From contig QEXZ01000109.1 in the NCBI GenBank assembly GCA_003160755.1, forward strand, positions 1 through 5,358: a stretch of 5,358 bases of DNA, given 5' to 3'. A program made the position numbers and the translations under genes. Below, in pieces: positions 1-5,085 of the stretch. The DNA comes from Methanomicrobiales archaeon. Its GTDB lineage: Archaea > Halobacteriota > Syntropharchaeia > Alkanophagales > Methanospirareceae. The notes under the pieces are model-generated. The model searched no databases, was not told where the DNA came from, and saw nothing but the letters and a program-made list of their open reading frames with translations. Each line of letters opens with the position of its first letter. Position 1 is the first letter of the stretch.

Positions 1-189
1 ACCCTCTCTCGTATAGAAAGCCCTCCACGCCGTTTCCACCCGCCGTTTCAGTAATGCACCCAGAGGAGCATAGTCATAGAAGCCTGCAGCACCCCCGTAT
101 ATCTCAAAAGCTAGCCATAGGAATCCCCTTCTACGTGCAAGCTCTGCTATTTCATCCTTTCTCCCCTCTTTAATACCTGCACTCACCAT
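1..189 (-). CDS. glyS: Glycyl-tRNA synthetase, N-terminal 63 residues (partial, runs off left edge)
   Basis: Class II synthetase that charges tRNA-Gly with glycine in the cytoplasm. The visible 63 codons run open from ATG at 189 to the window edge. They carry the N-terminal signature of the archaeal/eukaryotic-type GlyRS: RRRGFLW at residues 20-26, FEIYGG at 29-34, and GFYDYAPLGALLKRR at 37-51, followed by the W-x-x-F-Y stretch before motif 1. From memory the usual family text is FLWPSFEIYGGVAGFYDYGPLG, so the LA, AA and DYA positions here are slightly divergent. The start is the only ATG before the signature. A GTGAG lies very close upstream and is a weak ribosome site. It is the last visible gene of the leftward string, 42 bases after the stop of the 149-residue protein, and it fits the translation theme of that string. 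Family assignment is firm; whether the rest of the gene is intact cannot be seen. Confidence 0.93.
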   Translation of the reverse strand, partial: MVSAGIKEGRKDEIAELARRRGFLWLAFEIYGGAAGFYDYAPLGALLKRRVETAWRAFYTREG

Positions 190-196
190 TTCTCAC

Positions 197-220
197 TTTG
201 ACTTTGTATTTTGCATTTTG
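197..220. repeat. Degenerate TTTG repeat of 6-7 base period between the 149-residue gene and glyS
   Basis: TTTG occurs at 197, 203, 210 and 217, giving a short run of near-heptamers (for example TTTGTAT, TTTGCAT, TTTGCAA). On the transcribed minus strand this reads as GCAAAAT-type units just before the glyS start. It could be a weak A-rich leader that keeps the glyS ribosome site unstructured, or simple slippage. No protein-binding role can be shown. Confidence 0.35.
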
Positions 221-231
221 CAATGTGTGTA

Positions 232-681
232 CTACTCAACCCGCACATCCTCCTTTATCTTCTCCCACTGCCTATTTCCATCTCTGAGTTCTGCGCTCCC
301 CAACAGCGCTAATTCTATCGCTTTTGCTATGTGTTCCCTTTGCTTATCCGTTAAAAAAACCAGCGATTCGTTATAAGAATCCACAAAATAGCTGAGCCCA
401 TTTACAAGGTGCTCATGCATCTCGTTAAACCGCGCCGGCGCTTTGATATACTCCGCCTCACCGAGTCTGGTCTTTGCAGCACTTCCACACTTTTTCATCT
501 CTTCTTTATATTTGGGCTCTGTGATTTTCTCCCAGAAGAAGTCATGCATCGTCACCACGCCGTCTATAACAGGAGCTATCCCACCCAGTAAATCGGAACA
601 ACTCATCAAATAAAATTTCTCATCCTCATTTATTCTATACCGCGTTCTTTGCTGTTTGAAAAGCCCACCAAAAACAGTCAT
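232..681 (-). CDS. Uncharacterised 149-residue soluble, mostly helical protein
   Basis: I do not recognise a family. The product is 149 residues, charged and without a signal peptide or membrane segment, so probably cytoplasmic. Amphipathic, helix-like stretches appear around residues 32-64, 84-108 and 112-145. Aromatic and His residues cluster near 45-50 (MHDFFW) and 86-104 (including MHEHL and SYFVDSY). Two cysteines, C28 and C65, are not in a metal-binding pair. The ATG at 681 is well supported by GGAGG about ten bases upstream. The gene lies 25 bases after the CBS protein and 42 bases before glyS, so it is probably cotranscribed with both. An all-helical bundle is inference from residue pattern only. 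Context hints at something linked to translation or energy sensing, but no function can be assigned. Confidence 0.8.
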   Translation of the reverse strand: MTVFGGLFKQQRTRYRINEDEKFYLMSCSDLLGGIAPVIDGVVTMHDFFWEKITEPKYKEEMKKCGSAAKTRLGEAEYIKAPARFNEMHEHLVNGLSYFVDSYNESLVFLTDKQREHIAKAIELALLGSAELRDGNRQWEKIKEDVRVE

Positions 682-706
682 TTGTAGCTTCCCTCCATCC
701 CGCCCT

Positions 707-1573
707 CTATTCCAGAACCTTAAGAAGGTTTCTATCGAGTAGCATGCCGGTTAATTTACCTCTTGTAGAGATAACAGGAAGCTGGTCGAACTTGTTTTCG
801 CTCATTTTTCCCGCACATTCGTTCACTTCACAATTACGAGTCGCTGTAACCACTTCCTTCACCATCACTTCGCTCACACGCTTATCCGGTAATTTTATCT
901 TTGATACGCCGTAGTACAGTTTCATCGTATCTCTCATCCCTTCCCATGTCCATGCATCTTCATCAGCGCCTAAAGAGAGGTCTGAATGTCCTGTTTCATC
1001 CTCTATCACCGCAGCGTTTATCAAATCCCGGTCTGTTATCAGTCCAACAAGTTCGAATTCCAAATTCAGAACAGGAGCGGCCTTTACCCTTCCAAGCTCC
1101 ATTATTCTGCCTGCAACTGATAAAGGCATCTCATTCCATATTGCTATGGTCTTCTCCCCCATGTAATTGCCTATGGGCGCCTTATATCCCCCCTTCGCTA
1201 TTTCCATGACGATGTCCGCAACGGTAATTATCCCAACAAGCTTCTCGCCCTCCACCACGGGCAAACGGCGGATTCTACGCGAGAGGATAATCCGCGCAGC
1301 CTCTGCAATGGTAGCTTCTGGGCTGATTGTAATAGGATTTCTACTCATCAGCAGCGCTATTTGCCGCTCATTAGGATTTTTCAGCAAATCCTGCCTTGTA
1401 ACTACTCCTTCTACTTCCCCTCCTTTAACAACTGGAACCCCGGAGATGTGTCTGTCCTTGCATATCTTCATTATCTCCTCTCTTATCCCTGGCAATGTCA
1501 CATAAGCGACATTCTCCACCATTATGTCCCTTACCCTCGTTTGCCCGTTTTGTTTCTCCTTATTTTGCACCAT
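707..1573 (-). CDS. Four-CBS-domain protein, probable nucleotide-sensing regulator
   Basis: This 288-residue protein consists of two CBS pairs (Bateman modules), which typically bind adenine nucleotides or S-adenosylmethionine and regulate partners. CBS1 spans about 13-68 (VRDIMVENV to GVVTRQDLL), CBS2 73-127 (MSRNP to GIITVADIV), CBS3 136-190 (GNYMGEKTI to GLITDRDLI) and CBS4 232-288 (RVSEVMVKEV to GMLLDRNLLKVL). Between CBS3 and CBS4 is an acidic, aromatic insert of about 40 residues with WTWEGM at 208-213 and KLYYG at 218-222. That insert is not a CBS element. There is no attached enzyme, channel or HTH domain, so any effect must be through a partner. The ATG at 1573 is used because the DIMVENV strand begins only at residue 16. 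The ribosome site is weak (GGATAG, rather far), and the gene starts 22 bases after the EF-like gene, which suggests coupling. The ligand and partner are unknown; the domain call is firm. Confidence 0.92.
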   Translation of the reverse strand: MVQNKEKQNGQTRVRDIMVENVAYVTLPGIREEIMKICKDRHISGVPVVKGGEVEGVVTRQDLLKNPNERQIALLMSRNPITISPEATIAEAARIILSRRIRRLPVVEGEKLVGIITVADIVMEIAKGGYKAPIGNYMGEKTIAIWNEMPLSVAGRIMELGRVKAAPVLNLEFELVGLITDRDLINAAVIEDETGHSDLSLGADEDAWTWEGMRDTMKLYYGVSKIKLPDKRVSEVMVKEVVTATRNCEVNECAGKMSENKFDQLPVISTRGKLTGMLLDRNLLKVLE

Positions 1574-1595
1574 ATCTTACTATTCTGCTCTATCC

Positions 1596-1862
1596 TTATT
1601 CTGTGTTCTCCATTATTTTGTACACATTGTCATGCAGCCTTACTCTGTCTTTCATTTTCAGCCCTATTGACTGCCCTACCGTAGCGAGTTCGACTTTCTC
1701 GTTCTCTATCTCCATTGATTCTATGGCCTGTTCGAACGACGTCGTAGCTCCTTCTACCTTTATCTTATCCCCTTCCTTTACATCACCACTCAGCTCTACC
1801 ACTGCAACGCCTATCTTCGAGAAATAATGCGTGATTTTTCCTACTAACTTCTTTTCAACCAT
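1596..1862 (-). CDS. Small EF-Tu domain-2-like protein (translation elongation factor-like)
   Basis: An 88-residue single beta-barrel protein resembling domain 2 of translational GTPases (GTP_EFTU_D2 type), without any GTPase domain. Recognisable elements are VGKITHYFSKIGVAVVEL at 7-24, the DVKEGDKIKVEG turn at 27-38, the FEQAIESMEIE strand at 43-53 and the VGQSIGLKM-KDRVRLHDNVYKI strands at 62-83. These are the usual EF-Tu/IF2 domain-2 order of strand, GD-x-I, ES-M-I and G-x-x-V-G-L-K. Stand-alone proteins of this kind are known in archaea and some bacteria, usually annotated only as elongation factor-like. The role is unproven; it may dock on the ribosome or on a tRNA-binding partner. The ATG at 1862 has GGGAG close upstream. 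It sits between aIF5A and the CBS gene in the same direction, in keeping with a translation gene string. The family call is good and the function is open. Confidence 0.9.
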   Translation of the reverse strand: MVEKKLVGKITHYFSKIGVAVVELSGDVKEGDKIKVEGATTSFEQAIESMEIENEKVELATVGQSIGLKMKDRVRLHDNVYKIMENTE

Positions 1863-1930
1863 TTTATTTCTCCCTTTTTCCCCCCTTTTTGGTTCTACAC
1901 CACCATACCCCTACCTGCATCCATACCGCC

Positions 1931-2320
1931 TTATTTCATATCTATCTTGTATTTCCCTTCATAGTGCAAGAAGGGCATTTCCTTACCCGGCTCAACCTTC
2001 CCTTTCCCCTTCAACTCCCCCGGTATTTCTATTTCAACCGTTGAATAGTCGCCCATGTCCATAATTTGCGCCATGTCCCCGGAAACTGAAAGCACCTGGC
2101 CACTCCTTCGCTCTATCATCGGCACGTATAGCTTCGCAGTAACCGGCTGAACCGCCGTTCTTTTTTGCGAATCGAATACGCCAATCCCTTCTATCCTCGC
2201 TTTCGCCGCCCCGTGCTTTCCCGGCTTTGAAGTCGTTATGTTAACTATTGTGCAGGGCTCCTCGTCTATAAGCACGTATCTCCCCTCTTTTAATGTCCTC
2301 GCCTCGGTCAGCTCCTTCAT
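1931..2320 (-). CDS. eif5A: Translation initiation factor 5A (aIF5A, hypusine-containing)
   Basis: aIF5A binds the ribosomal E site and relieves stalling, for example on polyproline, in the cytoplasm. The 129-residue product is full length for archaea. An SH3-like N-terminal domain (about 1-68) carries the modification loop TSKPGKHGAAK at 30-40. K35 corresponds to the lysine that deoxyhypusine synthase converts, judged by alignment with the eukaryotic SKTGKHGHAK loop. The C-terminal OB-like domain (about 70-129) holds SGQVLSVSGDMAQIMDM and the Y-x-T-x-E-I-x-I-P strand. Proline at position 33, where threonine is common, is a small variation. The start is well supported: GGAGGT lies about ten bases before ATG at 2320. 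The gene follows the tiny basic ribosomal-like ORF by 42 bases and precedes the EF-like gene by 67, so it is probably in one transcript. No deoxyhypusine synthase gene is in view. Confidence 0.97.
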   Translation of the reverse strand: MKELTEARTLKEGRYVLIDEEPCTIVNITTSKPGKHGAAKARIEGIGVFDSQKRTAVQPVTAKLYVPMIERRSGQVLSVSGDMAQIMDMGDYSTVEIEIPGELKGKGKVEPGKEMPFLHYEGKYKIDMK

Positions 2321-2362
2321 TTTTTATCGTACCTCCGCTTTTTATTCTCACGCTTAGGAAAC

Positions 2363-2449
2363 TTACTTCTTATACCTCATCTTCTTCCTTCTTTTCTTCA
2401 GCTTGTGCTTCCGCATCTTTGCTAATTTTCTCTTCTTTCCGCAGGGAAT
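2363..2449 (-). CDS. 28-residue very basic ribosomal protein candidate (eL41 / AURKAIP1-COX24, bS22-like) with ATT start
   Basis: Twenty-eight codons and a TAA encode an almost pure Lys/Arg helix: 16 of 28 residues are Lys or Arg, plus one His. Codon 1 is ATT, directly after an in-frame TAA. The only canonical start in frame is ATG at codon 12, which would drop the PCGKKRK head (residues 2-8). From memory, small bacterial AURKAIP1/COX24-domain proteins begin M-P-x-G-K-K-R-K and continue K-M-x-x-H-K-x-K-K-R without gaps against this one. The LKKRRKKMR tail (17-25) also resembles the LKRKRRKMR of eL41. Both classes are tiny ribosomal proteins that thread into small-subunit rRNA near the subunit interface. 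An AGGTGGTGAT element sits at the right distance from ATT, not from the ATG. The gene lies 42 bases before aIF5A and leads the translation string. It could still be a chance basic frame, but the head-to-tail match argues against that. Confidence 0.62.
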   Translation of the reverse strand: MPCGKKRKLAKMRKHKLKKRRKKMRYKK

Positions 2450-2453
2450 TTAA

Positions 2454-2463
2454 ATCACCACCT
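2454..2463 (-). promoter_or_regulatory. Near-perfect Shine-Dalgarno that fixes the ATT start
   Basis: Read on the minus strand, the sequence is AGGTGGTGAT. It matches the full anti-Shine-Dalgarno complement AGGAGGTGAT at nine of ten positions, and its GGTGAT core ends four bases before the ATT codon at 2449. The next in-frame ATG is 33 bases further on and has only A-rich sequence with no comparable motif near it. The site overlaps the upstream stop codon region and belongs to no other start in frame, so it is the main nucleotide evidence for initiation at ATT. Confidence 0.6.
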
Positions 2464-2477
2464 TTTTCGTTTCTCGC

Positions 2478-2516
2478 TGTTTTGATTTACTACCTATTCT
2501 CTTTTGATGTTTTGAT
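2478..2516. repeat. Three TTTTGAT heptamers beside the TATA-like element (possible operator)
   Basis: TTTTGAT occurs at 2480-2486, 2502-2508 and 2510-2516. The outer two extend to the 9-mer TGTTTTGAT (2478-2486 and 2508-2516), spaced exactly 30 bases, close to three helical turns. The array lies just upstream of the TATA-like element for the rightward genes and within the likely leader of the leftward transcript. It is a candidate binding site for a regulator. It could also be chance in AT-rich sequence. Confidence 0.4.
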
Positions 2517-2518
2517 AC

Positions 2519-2533
2519 ATAAAATATAAATAA
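2519..2533. promoter_or_regulatory. TATA-like element in the divergent intergenic region, possibly serving both strands
   Basis: The stretch ATAAAATATAAATAA is the most TATA-like sequence between the two divergent strings. Read rightward, a start about 25 bases downstream would fall near 2552, giving a leader of about 30 bases with GGGGAG before ATG 2581. Read leftward (TTATTTATATTTTAT), a start would fall near 2500 and give a leader of about 50 bases to the ATT at 2449. Flanking BRE-like sequence is not strong on either side, so direction cannot be decided by eye. Confidence 0.5.
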
Positions 2534-2580
2534 CCTTATTATGGTAAAAGAGAGATAATAATGCAGGGGAGAAAAACGAG

Positions 2581-3243
2581 ATGGGGCGGATAGATAAACC
2601 ACCAAGTTGGATACTGAAATACAAGGAAGGGATAGATAAAAGGGCAATAACGGTAGAGGATGTACTGAAAGCTGAGAACAAGATAAGAGTAACGCACATA
2701 AAGTTATCAACGGTGACGAGAGCGGTAAACTCGTTGGGCTATCCAGTTGCTGAATTACGAAGTGGTGAAACGATAGATTTGGCAGCAGGCGTGAAAAAGG
2801 AGAAGCAGGGTGAAAAGGTAAAAGAAGCCAGAATCGGACCAGACTGGTTGCAGAAATACCGCGACAGGATAGAAAATCTGACGATAACCGTAGAAGACAT
2901 TCTGGAGGAGGAGAATAAAATAAGGGCAGAGCGAATAAAAATATCAACGGTGACGAGAGCGATAAACTCGATGGGCTATCTAATTACTGATTTGCGAAGG
3001 GGGAAAGAGGGAGAACCGAAAAAGGCAAAAGCAGTGGAGAGAGAGGTGGAAAAGGTTGTTTATTCTTCCAGCATTGGTAAAGTATCAAAAGAGACGGAGA
3101 AACGATTTGTAGATATTAAGAAGAGCTGGGAGGAACATCTGGGTAAATCCATGCAGGATGATCATTTCGTAAATATCCTCCTTGCGTTAGCAATACTCAT
3201 TGAGCGCGGGAAAACACTTGCACCTGCGGAAGTACAAGACTAA
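2581..3243 (+). CDS. Uncharacterised 220-residue protein with tandem 53-residue helix-turn-helix-like repeats
   Basis: I do not recognise a family. Residues 8-60 and 87-139 are two copies of one unit with 30 of 53 positions identical and no gaps. Each copy has a P-x-W-x-x-K-Y opening, ITVED, ENKIR, and an STVTRA(V/I)NS(L/M)GY helix, then closes L-R. The ENKIR-to-STVTRA pattern looks like a helix-turn-helix whose last helix resembles recognition helices of the T-V-S/T-R kind. DNA binding is inference. Linkers at 61-86 and 140-160 are Lys/Glu rich. The C-terminal part (168-212) reads KETEKRFVDIKKSWEEHLGKSMQDDHFVNILLALAILIERG, which looks like a dimerisation helix pair with a hydrophobic end. 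No signal peptide is present. The ATG at 2581 has GGGGAG about nine bases upstream; ATGs at 2541 and 2561 are out of frame. It heads the rightward string and ends one base before mfnD, so tight coupling is expected. Confidence 0.87.
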   Translation: MGRIDKPPSWILKYKEGIDKRAITVEDVLKAENKIRVTHIKLSTVTRAVNSLGYPVAELRSGETIDLAAGVKKEKQGEKVKEARIGPDWLQKYRDRIENLTITVEDILEEENKIRAERIKISTVTRAINSMGYLITDLRRGKEGEPKKAKAVEREVEKVVYSSSIGKVSKETEKRFVDIKKSWEEHLGKSMQDDHFVNILLALAILIERGKTLAPAEVQD

Positions 3244-3244
3244 A

Positions 3245-4177
3245 ATGAGGGTGCTGGTAGCGGAATACGCAGTAGGAGGTGGGGACAAGGGGGAGAGCGC
3301 ATCTTTATTGCGAGAGGGGAAAGCGATGCTTACAACGTTAAGGGATAGTTTTGAGCGGCTGGGTAATGAAGTTGTTTATCCGATGGCGGAAACGGATTTT
3401 GAATCAGCAGTGGACAAACTTTCAAAGAAGAGCGATGCGGGCATCGTTATCGCACCCGATGAGAAGCTATACGAACTTACGAAGATTCTGGAGTCGAATA
3501 CCGCTAATCTGGGTTGCCCATCGGAATGCGTAAAAATATGCGCCGATAAGATGCAGACGACAAAAATTCTGGATGATAACAGAATACCCGTACCACGGAT
3601 TGTTCCCGAAGAAGAGGTGAAAAACGGTAGAGCACAAAAAGCTGTATATGTAAAGAAGCCGCGATATGGATGTGCATCGGAAAACGTGTTTATAGTGAAT
3701 GGAAAACAAAGTCAGAACGACGCTTCTTTTGTGGATAATCAAGGGTATATTTTAACGGAATTTATAAAAGGGGAGGATATAAGCAGTAGCGTGGTAGCTG
3801 GAGGGCCTTCCGTGTTGCCGCTGACGATAAACAAGCAATTTGTAGTGATGCGAGGAAAAAGGCTGATATACGAGGGAGGGTCGGTTCCGTATTCTGTAGG
3901 ACGAGATGGCGAGAAGGCGATAATGCACTTAAGTAAGAAAATCGTGACCGTACTCCACTGCAAAGGATATGCGGGAATAGATTTCGTATTAGATGACGAT
4001 GGCACGCCATACGTCGTGGACGTGAACCCAAGACCCACCACATCCATCGTGGGAACGGCAAAAGTGATAAATTATGAGGTTGCAGACCTAATATTACGAG
4101 CGAAATTTGGCGTTCTGCCGCGGGAAGAGGAACTAAAAACTGAGGGGTCTTTTACTTTAAAACTAAATCTTTCTTAG
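3245..4177 (+). CDS. mfnD: ATP-grasp ligase, probable tyramine-L-glutamate ligase of methanofuran synthesis
   Basis: ATP-grasp enzymes form amide bonds through an acyl-phosphate. The MfnD type joins glutamate to tyramine for methanofuran, the C1 carrier of methanogens and relatives. The 310-residue product starts EYAVGGG (7-13) and LLREGKAMLTTL (21-32), typical of the ATP-grasp_3 pre-domain. It then shows DK at 101-102, the ATP-binding lysine strand VYVKKPRYGCAS (134-145), TEFIKGEDISSS (171-182) and the metal-binding end GIDFVLDDDGTPYVVDVNPRP (244-264), with D246, D259 and N261 as likely ligands. The start is ATG 3245, one base after the upstream TAA. A longer frame opens at 3200, but its extra 15 residues lie inside the preceding gene and precede the conserved M-R-V-L-V-A-E-Y opening. 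The ATP-grasp call is certain; tyramine as substrate is inferred from the family look and from RibL/NikR neighbours. Another amine or amino-acid ligase remains possible. Confidence 0.85.
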   Translation: MRVLVAEYAVGGGDKGESASLLREGKAMLTTLRDSFERLGNEVVYPMAETDFESAVDKLSKKSDAGIVIAPDEKLYELTKILESNTANLGCPSECVKICADKMQTTKILDDNRIPVPRIVPEEEVKNGRAQKAVYVKKPRYGCASENVFIVNGKQSQNDASFVDNQGYILTEFIKGEDISSSVVAGGPSVLPLTINKQFVVMRGKRLIYEGGSVPYSVGRDGEKAIMHLSKKIVTVLHCKGYAGIDFVLDDDGTPYVVDVNPRPTTSIVGTAKVINYEVADLILRAKFGVLPREEELKTEGSFTLKLNLS

Positions 4178-4216
4178 AAAGCGACAGAAGTTTATCAACG
4201 AAAAAAAAGGATAGAG

Positions 4217-4612
4217 ATGAATAACAGAAGAGAAATTGTAGAAATCGCAAAAGATACGTTGGATTTTATCCTCGAAGTGAGCAAATCCAATCACCCGAGG
4301 GAATTCATCGGCATGCTGTGCGCCGATGCGGATGTCATAACCGATGTTTTTTTCCTCCCCGGCACGGTTTCGTCAGACGAAAATGCAATTATACGTCTGG
4401 ATATGATGCCAATGGGTCTTGACTATGTAGGGTCGGTTCATAGTCACCCGCATCCCGCCGCTATGCAGCCATCAGAGCAGGACTTGCTGATGTTTTCCAA
4501 AACGGGTAATTGTCATATCATCACGTTTTATCCCTATGCAAGGGAGAGTTGGAGATGTTATAATTCAAAAGGAGAAGAGAAGAATCTGGAAATAGTGGAG
4601 ACGGATTTATAG
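4217..4612 (+). CDS. Stand-alone JAMM/MPN+ metalloprotease-like protein
   Basis: A 131-residue single-domain Mov34/JAB protein. JAMM enzymes are zinc isopeptidases that remove ubiquitin-like modifiers, such as SAMPs in archaea, or process other C-terminal tails. The catalytic set is visible: E29 in PREFIGML, H75 and H77 in VGSVHSHPHP, and S86 and D89 in PSEQD. The spacing from H77 to D89 is 12 residues, one more than the 11 I recall for AfJAMM and RadC, so the loop has an extra residue. The glutamate, both histidines, serine and aspartate are all present, so activity is plausible. There is no signal peptide. The ATG at 4217 follows a GGAT-AGAG purine tract. The gene lies 39 bases after mfnD and 29 before ribL, in what looks like the same transcript, with no ubiquitin-like or E1-like gene in view. 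The substrate is unknown. Confidence 0.92.
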   Translation: MNNRREIVEIAKDTLDFILEVSKSNHPREFIGMLCADADVITDVFFLPGTVSSDENAIIRLDMMPMGLDYVGSVHSHPHPAAMQPSEQDLLMFSKTGNCHIITFYPYARESWRCYNSKGEEKNLEIVETDL

Positions 4613-4641
4613 GAATTGAAAGGAGGAGAAGAATAATAATT

Positions 4642-5085
4642 ATGGTAAGGGTTTTAGCGACGGGAACATTTGAAATACTGCATCCAGGACATTTGCTTTA
4701 TCTGGAAGAAGCGAAGAAACTGGGTGATGAGCTTTTTGTCATTGTTGCGAGAGATGTAAACGTGAAGAAGAGGAAAAGAATGCCAATTATACGGGAAGAG
4801 CAGAGGTTGAAGATGATTTCTGCATTGAAAGTGGTAGACAAAGCGATGCTGGGTAGCGAAAAAGATATGTATGAACCTTTATATAGTATAAAACCAGATG
4901 TGATTGCAATAGGATATGATCAGGATTTCGATGTGGTGATGCTGGAGCGGGAACTCACGAAGCGAGGCTTCAACTCGAAGGTCGTCCGTATAAAAAGATA
5001 TAATCCAAATGCTTTTTGTAAAGCAGAGGAGATAATAAAACATATAGTAGAATTGAGAGGAGAAGAAAAATGGAAGAAGAGATAG
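4642..5085 (+). CDS. ribL: FAD synthase (FMN adenylyltransferase), archaeal RibL type
   Basis: RibL transfers AMP from ATP to FMN to give FAD in the cytoplasm and is the archaeal replacement for bacterial RibF. The 147-residue protein is a complete cytidylyltransferase-like Rossmann domain: GTFEILHPGH at 8-17 holds the HxGH nucleotide motif (H14, H17), followed by LEEAKKLGDELFVIVARD (21-38), the K-rich PIIREEQR segment (48-55), ALKVVDKAMLGSE (61-73) and KPDVIAIGYDQDFD (84-97). The C-terminus has a single cysteine, C126. I recall two conserved C-terminal cysteines in the characterised methanogen enzyme, and the usual Ser/Thr-rich ATP motif before the last helix reads CKAEE here, so this end is divergent. 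The ATG at 4642 has AGGAGG upstream at slightly long spacing. The gene follows the JAMM gene by 29 bases and overlaps nikR by 16 bases. A related glycerol-phosphate or other cytidylyltransferase is less likely because of the GYDQDFD motif. Confidence 0.92.
   Translation: MVRVLATGTFEILHPGHLLYLEEAKKLGDELFVIVARDVNVKKRKRMPIIREEQRLKMISALKVVDKAMLGSEKDMYEPLYSIKPDVIAIGYDQDFDVVMLERELTKRGFNSKVVRIKRYNPNAFCKAEEIIKHIVELRGEEKWKKR

Noticed and set aside
901..1827. Several overlapping plus-strand frames opposite the CBS and EF-like genes
   Set aside because: All are antisense to genes with clear domains, and none shows a family motif.
1864..1920. 18-codon minus-strand frame in the gap between aIF5A and the EF-like gene
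   Set aside because: The peptide has no recognisable pattern and only a poorly spaced purine tract before its ATG. The gap is better read as a leader for the EF-like gene.
2365..2460. Acidic reading frame on the minus strand over the tiny basic ORF (EEKISKDAEAQAEEKKEEDEV)
   Set aside because: No ATG, GTG or TTG start exists in that frame after its upstream stop, and no ribosome site fits it. It is best explained as the shifted frame of a Lys/Arg-rich coding stretch.
2293..2529. Plus-strand 78-codon frame over the aIF5A start and intergenic region
   Set aside because: It is Ser/Phe-rich, lies antisense to aIF5A and the basic ORF, and has no family resemblance or ribosome site.
2450..2947. 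Minus-strand 165-codon frame opposite the tandem-repeat gene
   Set aside because: Its Leu/Ser/Pro-rich composition is the usual antisense shadow. It lies opposite a repeat-containing gene with a good start and coding-like codon use.
3200..3244. Upstream start (ATG 3200) for the ATP-grasp gene
   Set aside because: The extra 15 residues overlap the end of the 220-residue gene in another frame and do not resemble the family's N-terminus. The conserved opening begins at ATG 3245.
3467..4061. Minus-strand frames opposite the ATP-grasp gene
   Set aside because: They are antisense shadows of a gene with intact ATP-grasp motifs and show no independent signals.
4178..4216. Possible terminator or internal promoter between the ATP-grasp and JAMM genes
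   Set aside because: There is an A-run at 4200-4208 but no stem, no T-run after a stem and no convincing TATA box. Read-through is more likely.
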